Assembly: GCA_963972175.1 (NCBI GenBank) | Contig: CAXAVP010000027.1 | Span: forward strand, 1 to 26,626 | Direction: 5' to 3' | From: Arenibacter sp963972175 | Lineage (GTDB): Bacteria > Bacteroidota > Bacteroidia > Flavobacteriales > Flavobacteriaceae | Length of the DNA: 26,626 nt | Part shown: positions 22,433-26,626 of the stretch, piece after piece | Layout: each line of letters starts with the position of its first letter | Position numbering within the stretch: the first letter of the stretch is position 1 | Translations under genes and position numbers: made by a program | Notes under the pieces: generated by a model | Told to the model about the DNA's origin: nothing | What the model saw: only the letters and a program-made list of their open reading frames with translations | Databases searched by the model: none

Positions 22433-22837
22433 TTATAGTTCCCAATTAAAGGTGATATCCCTAATGATATCGGGATGCAGGCTAAAATGCACAGGACAGG
22501 TATTGGCCGTATGTTCCAAGATCTTTCTATCCTTTTCCGAAATATTGGCAGGCAACCTAAACAACACCTTTATTTTGGAAATACGCCTTGGGTTGGCCTC
22601 CATATGTTTTGTTACTTCGGCAGTGGTATTGGTGAGATCCAAATTAAGGCTATTGGCCTTAATACCCATTACAGTAAGCATACAGCTTGCCAAACCCGTA
22701 GCAACCGTATCCGTTGGGGAAAAAGCCTGCCCCAATCCATTATTGTCCAAGGGTGCATCCGTATTAAAGGTATTTCCTGAACCTATGTGTTCACATTTTG
22801 TACGGAGTCCCCCTGTATAAGTCACTATAGAAGTCAT
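22433..22837 (-). CDS. OsmC family protein (thiol peroxidase-like)
   Basis: This 134-residue protein has the two redox cysteines of the OsmC/Ohr superfamily: Cys52 in ATGLASCMLTVMGIKA and Cys114 in ANTCPVHFSLHPDI. The N-terminal strand TGGLRTKCEH and the FSPTDTVATGLASC helix are typical. Ohr/OsmC enzymes reduce organic hydroperoxides with a cysteine pair, though many short members like this one (YhfA-like) have no proven substrate. Its ATG is 5 bases after the stop of the LysM gene, so it is the second gene of that unit. It is cytoplasmic, with no signal peptide. Confidence 0.92.
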   Translation of the reverse strand: MTSIVTYTGGLRTKCEHIGSGNTFNTDAPLDNNGLGQAFSPTDTVATGLASCMLTVMGIKANSLNLDLTNTTAEVTKHMEANPRRISKIKVLFRLPANISEKDRKILEHTANTCPVHFSLHPDIIRDITFNWEL

Positions 22838-22842
22838 CTAAC

Positions 22843-25035
22843 CTAGTCTTTTAGCTCGGTAATCCTCATATTCTCAAAACCGAGAATATAGGAAGCCATA
22901 TTAAAATATCCAGAGGTCCTATCCTTTGTAAAGTTAAACTTATTACCGGTATACTCGGTCTCTCCAATGAGTTTTGACGCCGTGACTAAATCATTCTTAT
23001 AGGCAAGTTTCAATAATAGGTCCATAGTAATATCAAACCCTCTTACGGCATAAGCATCTGGATCCGCACCAAATCTTTTCCTATACATTCTTACAAACCC
23101 ATTATTTTCGATTTCCCTAGATGCGGAGGGATAAGCAAATCTAAGATTGGAAAGGTGTGAATAGGACACCACTTCACTATCAAAAGCCTTGTTTTTATCG
23201 GTAGTCATAAGCCGTATATTTACTTCTTCTGTTATTAGGGAATTAAGCAAAGACCCCACATGGTACACTACACTGGCTTGATCGGTTTCCAAAAAGACCC
23301 AATTTTCAACCTCTGGTGAAAGTAACTGGGAAATTTTTTCAATATCTACCGTCCTATCCTCTTTCAAGGTCACAATCTTAGCGCCTGGAAACCTCATAAG
23401 CAAAGCAGATTCTGTTGGTTTATTCTTTTGGTCCGCGATGATAATAATATTTTCTTCTGTCCTTATTCCCTCAACAAAACTCATCATATGTTCCTGTAAT
23501 ACATTTTCCGTAGGCATGGCAAAAAACACATTACTTAAACTCAGATCACTTTTTTCGGTCAATGGTGCTACAACCGGAATACCATATTCTGCCGCCTGCA
23601 GTGCTACCTCCTTTAGGGATTGCGGCTCCAGAGGCCCAAAAACAGCGGAAAGATTCATCAAATTTTCTCCCTGCATAAGACTTTTGGTCCTATTTCTATT
23701 CAATTGGGTGTCATAGGTCTTAACGTCTACAGAAATTCCCAATTTAGCTATGGAATCCAACGCAATCATAGCACCGGAATACAGCCCCAGACTATACCTT
23801 ACATCTTTTCTGTTTTCAATGGCACTCTTTGCAGACACATCATCACTTAGGTTCAATCTATCCAATCTGAAAGGCAAAAGAAACAACAGCTTGGGCTTGA
23901 TCATACTGTTGATACTATCCACCAAATTGATCTTGTCCAATATAAGCGCATTTTTAACATCAAAATCTCCCTTTTGCTCCTTGGGTAGCTTAAGCACCAT
24001 ACCGGCCTTTAACCCATCCCTTAGTTCCGGGTTAAGCGCTAACAGTTCCCCATAAGTCACCCCAAGCTTACGGGTAAGGGAAAATGCAGTTTGCTTTGGT
24101 TTTACCTCATAAAAATTGTAATTCACAATATTTACCTCGCCGGTATCTGTCTTCTTTTCAGGTATTCTCAATACCATTCCCTCCTTAAGTCCACCTCTCT
24201 CCTTGATTTCAGGATTTAAGGCCATTAACTCATCAGCTGTTAAGCCAAACTTTTTTTCCAAACTGTAAAAAGTCTGCTTTGGGGGAACGGTGTAGGAGTT
24301 GTACAACTGGGTTTCCTGCTCTTTTATGGAACTGCCCAATATTCTTGGCAATAAAAGTTCTTGACCACTGGATAAGTAGTCTGTAATTTTTGACAATTTG
24401 GGGTTAAGCACCAAAAGGCTATCAACGGTTATTCCATATTTATGGGCAATACTCCAACGTGTTTCCTTAGGTTGCACGGTGTAGACCTCATAGTCCTCCT
24501 CATTATACTTGCTCTCGGAAACGTCATTTGTTTTGTACCTCGGGATCTTTAGGATCATACCTTTCTTAAGTTGAACCGAATAAAGCTCCTTATTATAACG
24601 TTTTAATTGGTCTTCCGTAATATTATACCGCTTGGCAATACCAAATAAGGTTTCCTTTCTTCTGGTTCTATGCGAACTGTAACCTATAGGCTCTTTGGGT
24701 CCCTGCTCAACCTCTTTACCTTCCAACGCCAACAGAAGTGCCTTTACTCCAGAGTCGGTATCCCCTTCTATTGTATCGGTACTTTTTTCTACTACTGCCA
24801 CATTAGCTTTGGAAGCTGGAATTACCAGTATGGTATTTGCCTTAATGGCCTTACCTTTTTTTACCTCCTTGTTATAGTTTAATATTGACTGTTCTGTAAT
24901 CCCATATTGTTTTGCAATACTCTCCAATGTCTCCCCTTTCTTTACGGAATGGGTTGTAAATTTTTGGGCCAGCCCACTAAAGCTCACCAACATTAAAAAC
25001 AATGTTGTAAATATTACCTTTCTATATATTTTCAC
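22843..25035 (-). CDS. Five-LysM protein with periplasmic-binding-protein-like domain
   Basis: The protein has 730 residues. The GTG start at 25033-25035 gives a proper signal peptide (MKIYRKVIFTTLFLMLVSFSGLAQ); the next Met would cut off its basic end. Five LysM repeats follow at about 27-73, 119-165, 183-231, 245-293 and 307-352, each with the pattern kkgETlxsIakxygiTxxxLlxlNPel...l..GmvLxIP. They should bind peptidoglycan glycan strands. From about residue 380 the sequence resembles a type 1 periplasmic binding protein (PKLLFLLPFRLDRL, LGLYSGAMIALDSIAKLGI, AVFGPLEPQSLKEVALQAAEYGIPVVAPLTEKSDL). No hydrolase motif is seen. The role may be sensing or tethering at the cell wall. It is followed 5 bases later by the OsmC gene. 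Confidence 0.92.
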   Translation of the reverse strand: MKIYRKVIFTTLFLMLVSFSGLAQKFTTHSVKKGETLESIAKQYGITEQSILNYNKEVKKGKAIKANTILVIPASKANVAVVEKSTDTIEGDTDSGVKALLLALEGKEVEQGPKEPIGYSSHRTRRKETLFGIAKRYNITEDQLKRYNKELYSVQLKKGMILKIPRYKTNDVSESKYNEEDYEVYTVQPKETRWSIAHKYGITVDSLLVLNPKLSKITDYLSSGQELLLPRILGSSIKEQETQLYNSYTVPPKQTFYSLEKKFGLTADELMALNPEIKERGGLKEGMVLRIPEKKTDTGEVNIVNYNFYEVKPKQTAFSLTRKLGVTYGELLALNPELRDGLKAGMVLKLPKEQKGDFDVKNALILDKINLVDSINSMIKPKLLFLLPFRLDRLNLSDDVSAKSAIENRKDVRYSLGLYSGAMIALDSIAKLGISVDVKTYDTQLNRNRTKSLMQGENLMNLSAVFGPLEPQSLKEVALQAAEYGIPVVAPLTEKSDLSLSNVFFAMPTENVLQEHMMSFVEGIRTEENIIIIADQKNKPTESALLMRFPGAKIVTLKEDRTVDIEKISQLLSPEVENWVFLETDQASVVYHVGSLLNSLITEEVNIRLMTTDKNKAFDSEVVSYSHLSNLRFAYPSASREIENNGFVRMYRKRFGADPDAYAVRGFDITMDLLLKLAYKNDLVTASKLIGETEYTGNKFNFTKDRTSGYFNMASYILGFENMRITELKD

Positions 25036-25143
25036 AAGTATATATTTTTATGTTCCATCTAATATAAGCCAATTGTAGAAATACAAGCAAAACACAGCAA
25101 TGCATCCCTTTATAACATTAGGGTCTCATTAGTTACCAAATCA

Positions 25144-25156
25144 GTGGTTTAACCAC
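25144..25156. repeat. Palindrome GTGGTT-T-AACCAC after guaA
   Basis: A perfect 6-base inverted repeat around one base lies 6 bases past the guaA stop. No T-run follows on either strand, so it is not a standard terminator. It is 108 bases upstream of the LysM gene start and could be an operator. Confidence 0.3.
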
Positions 25157-25162
25157 AATCTA

Positions 25163-26626
25163 TTATTCCCACTCTATGGTAGCTGGTGGCTTGGAACTAA
25201 TATCATATACCACCCTATTTACACCTCTCACTTTATTGATAATATCATTAGAGGTTTTTTGCAAAAACTCATAGGGCAGGTTCACCCAATCGGCCGTCAT
25301 ACCATCGGTACTTTCTACGGCCCGTAAAGCCACACACTTTTCATAGGTCCTCTCATCGCCCATTACACCAACACTATTCACTGGTAGAAGCATTGCTCCT
25401 GCCTGCCAAACCCTATCATAAAGCCCCCATTCCTTTAGGCCGTTTATAAAGATGGCATCTACTTCTTGTAGTATTGCTACTTTTTCAGCTGTGATATCCC
25501 CAAGGATACGGATTGCCAATCCGGGTCCAGGAAAAGGGTGTCTACCCAGTAATTCCTTATTGATACCCATACTGGCACCCACTCTTCTCACCTCATCCTT
25601 GAACAGCATCCGTAACGGCTCTACCACCTTCAATTTCATATAATCTGGCAAACCACCTACATTGTGATGGCTTTTTATGGTTGCCGAAGGCCCTCCTGTG
25701 GCAGAGACAGATTCTATTACATCTGGATAAATAGTACCCTGTGCCAACCATTTTGCATCTTCCACCAGGTGTGATTCATCATCAAACACATCAATAAAAA
25801 CCTTACCAATGGCCTTTCTCTTTTTTTCGGGATCACTTTCCCCAGCCAAACTATCCAAAAAGCGTGCCGAAGCGTCTACCCCTTTTACATTAAGTCCCAT
25901 TCCCTTGTATTGATCCAAGACGGACTGGAATTCATTCTTCCTTAGCAAACCGTTGTTTACAAAAATACAATGTAGGTGTTTCCCTATTGCCTTGTGCAAT
26001 AATACGGCCGCAACGGTAGAATCTACACCCCCGGACAATCCTAAAATTACCTTTTCATTGCCAATTTTCGCTTTCAGTTCGGCAACAGTGGTCTCCACAA
26101 AGGAGTCCGGAGTCCAGGTCTGGGCCACCCCAGCAATGCGTACCAAAAAGTTCTCCAACAGCTTTTTACCGTCTGTAGTATGATATACTTCTGGGTGAAA
26201 TTGGATAGCATAGGTTTCTTCATGCTCCAATTTATAAGCGGCATTCTCCACATCATGGGTACTTGCCAATTTATAGGCTCCAGTAGGCAAAGCTTTTATA
26301 GTATCACTATGGCTCATCCATACTTGACTCCCTTCTGATATTCCATTAAAAAACAATTCCCCTTCCTTAATATAGGAGAGGTTTGCCCTTCCGTACTCCC
26401 TAGTATTGGAAGGAGATACGTTACCACCATTGAAATGCGCCAAATACTGGGCACCATAACATACGGCCAATACTGGCACCTTGCCCTTGATCTGTGATAA
26501 ATCAGGATGTGGGGCATCTTCTGCCCGTACCGAAAACGGAGAACCTGAAAGGATCACAGCCTTGTATTGGGACAGGTCGTCTGGCAAATGGTTATACGGT
26601 TTAATTTCGCAGAAAATATTGAGTTC
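25163..26626 (-). CDS. guaA: GMP synthase, glutamine-hydrolysing (5' end outside window)
   Basis: There are 487 residues visible. The frame runs to the right edge without a start, and about 20-25 N-terminal residues are missing by comparison with the usual length. The TTG at 26587 is an internal Leu codon (ELNIFCEIKPYNHLPDDL). The class I amidotransferase shows Cys in PVLAVCYGAQYLAHF and HPE in IQFHPEVYHT. The ATP-pyrophosphatase domain has the PP-loop ILGLSGGVDSTVAAVLL, and the dimerisation domain ends with the canonical KPPATIEWE. The enzyme converts XMP plus glutamine and ATP to GMP. It is the furthest-upstream minus-strand gene seen here, with 127 bases to the LysM gene. Confidence 0.98.
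   Translation of the reverse strand, partial: ELNIFCEIKPYNHLPDDLSQYKAVILSGSPFSVRAEDAPHPDLSQIKGKVPVLAVCYGAQYLAHFNGGNVSPSNTREYGRANLSYIKEGELFFNGISEGSQVWMSHSDTIKALPTGAYKLASTHDVENAAYKLEHEETYAIQFHPEVYHTTDGKKLLENFLVRIAGVAQTWTPDSFVETTVAELKAKIGNEKVILGLSGGVDSTVAAVLLHKAIGKHLHCIFVNNGLLRKNEFQSVLDQYKGMGLNVKGVDASARFLDSLAGESDPEKKRKAIGKVFIDVFDDESHLVEDAKWLAQGTIYPDVIESVSATGGPSATIKSHHNVGGLPDYMKLKVVEPLRMLFKDEVRRVGASMGINKELLGRHPFPGPGLAIRILGDITAEKVAILQEVDAIFINGLKEWGLYDRVWQAGAMLLPVNSVGVMGDERTYEKCVALRAVESTDGMTADWVNLPYEFLQKTSNDIINKVRGVNRVVYDISSKPPATIEWE

Noticed and set aside
22452..22820. 122-codon plus-strand frame opposite the OsmC gene.
   Set aside because: It is antisense to a gene with clear OsmC motifs and cysteines; its own translation has no domain.
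26314..26587. guaA start at 26587.
   Set aside because: The codon there is TTG, and the conserved GuaA sequence continues upstream to the window edge, so the gene is 5'-truncated by the window and not short.
1..26626. tRNA, rRNA, CRISPR array, prophage or integrase.
   Set aside because: No cloverleaf-like sequence, rRNA signature, regularly spaced repeat or mobile-element gene was seen by eye on either strand.

Overview
The window is chromosomal DNA of a Bacteroidota member, most likely a marine Flavobacteriaceae. The evidence is moderate-to-low GC, exact copies of the Bacteroidota promoter element TAnnTTTG upstream of several genes (two with a TTG box 22 bases before it), a secreted subtilase with a type IX secretion C-terminal sorting domain, weak Shine-Dalgarno signals, several GTG starts, and a MoxR/DUF58/DUF4129/DUF4350/SpoIIM/RDD membrane cluster typical of this phylum. 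The genus cannot be fixed by eye. I see 22 protein genes, two of them cut by the window edges (NUDIX hydrolase on the left, guaA on the right). I see no rRNA, tRNA, CRISPR array, intact insertion sequence or prophage gene.

Layout. Bases 1-1321 hold a partial CoA-pyrophosphatase-like NUDIX gene divergent from a lipoprotein cyclophilin. Bases 1453-2802 (minus strand) hold an RDD membrane protein and a TRIC/UPF0126 channel-like protein, 3 bases apart. Starting 38 bases from the RDD gene and reading the other way is a compact plus-strand cluster (2841-9102): SpoIIM family, a polytopic membrane protein, DUF4129, DUF4350, MoxR AAA+ ATPase and DUF58. The first four genes overlap at each junction. 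Bases 9527-12670 hold an exported TPR protein and a soluble GAF histidine kinase. Convergent to these is a tight minus-strand unit (16433-12672): mnmA, the T9SS subtilase and an NPD/FabK-like flavoprotein, joined by a 1-base gap and a 1-base overlap. A 574-base spacer with two hairpin terminators separates this unit from yidC, pyrG and a small DUF3820 gene (17008-20898, all minus). An exported sugar-isomerase-like TIM-barrel protein lies on the plus strand (21220-22086) and ends in an unusual long hairpin followed by eight T. The right end is minus-strand: guaA, a five-LysM plus periplasmic-binding-protein-like protein, and an OsmC-family protein.

How it works together. Much of the window is housekeeping: CTP synthesis (pyrG), GMP synthesis (guaA), membrane protein insertion (yidC), tRNA wobble thiolation (mnmA) and NUDIX clean-up. 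The rest is largely envelope biology: lipoprotein PPIase, TPR, LysM/PBP and T9SS protease. The most system-like element is the RDD/SpoIIM/MoxR/DUF58 locus. It looks like a membrane-embedded AAA+ chaperone machine of unknown client, and I see nothing in it that marks it as a defence island. The best non-coding leads are the 89-base hairpin after the isomerase gene, an inverted repeat that overlaps the pyrG promoter element, a palindrome over the yidC -33 box, and a bidirectional terminator standing alone in the mnmA-yidC spacer.
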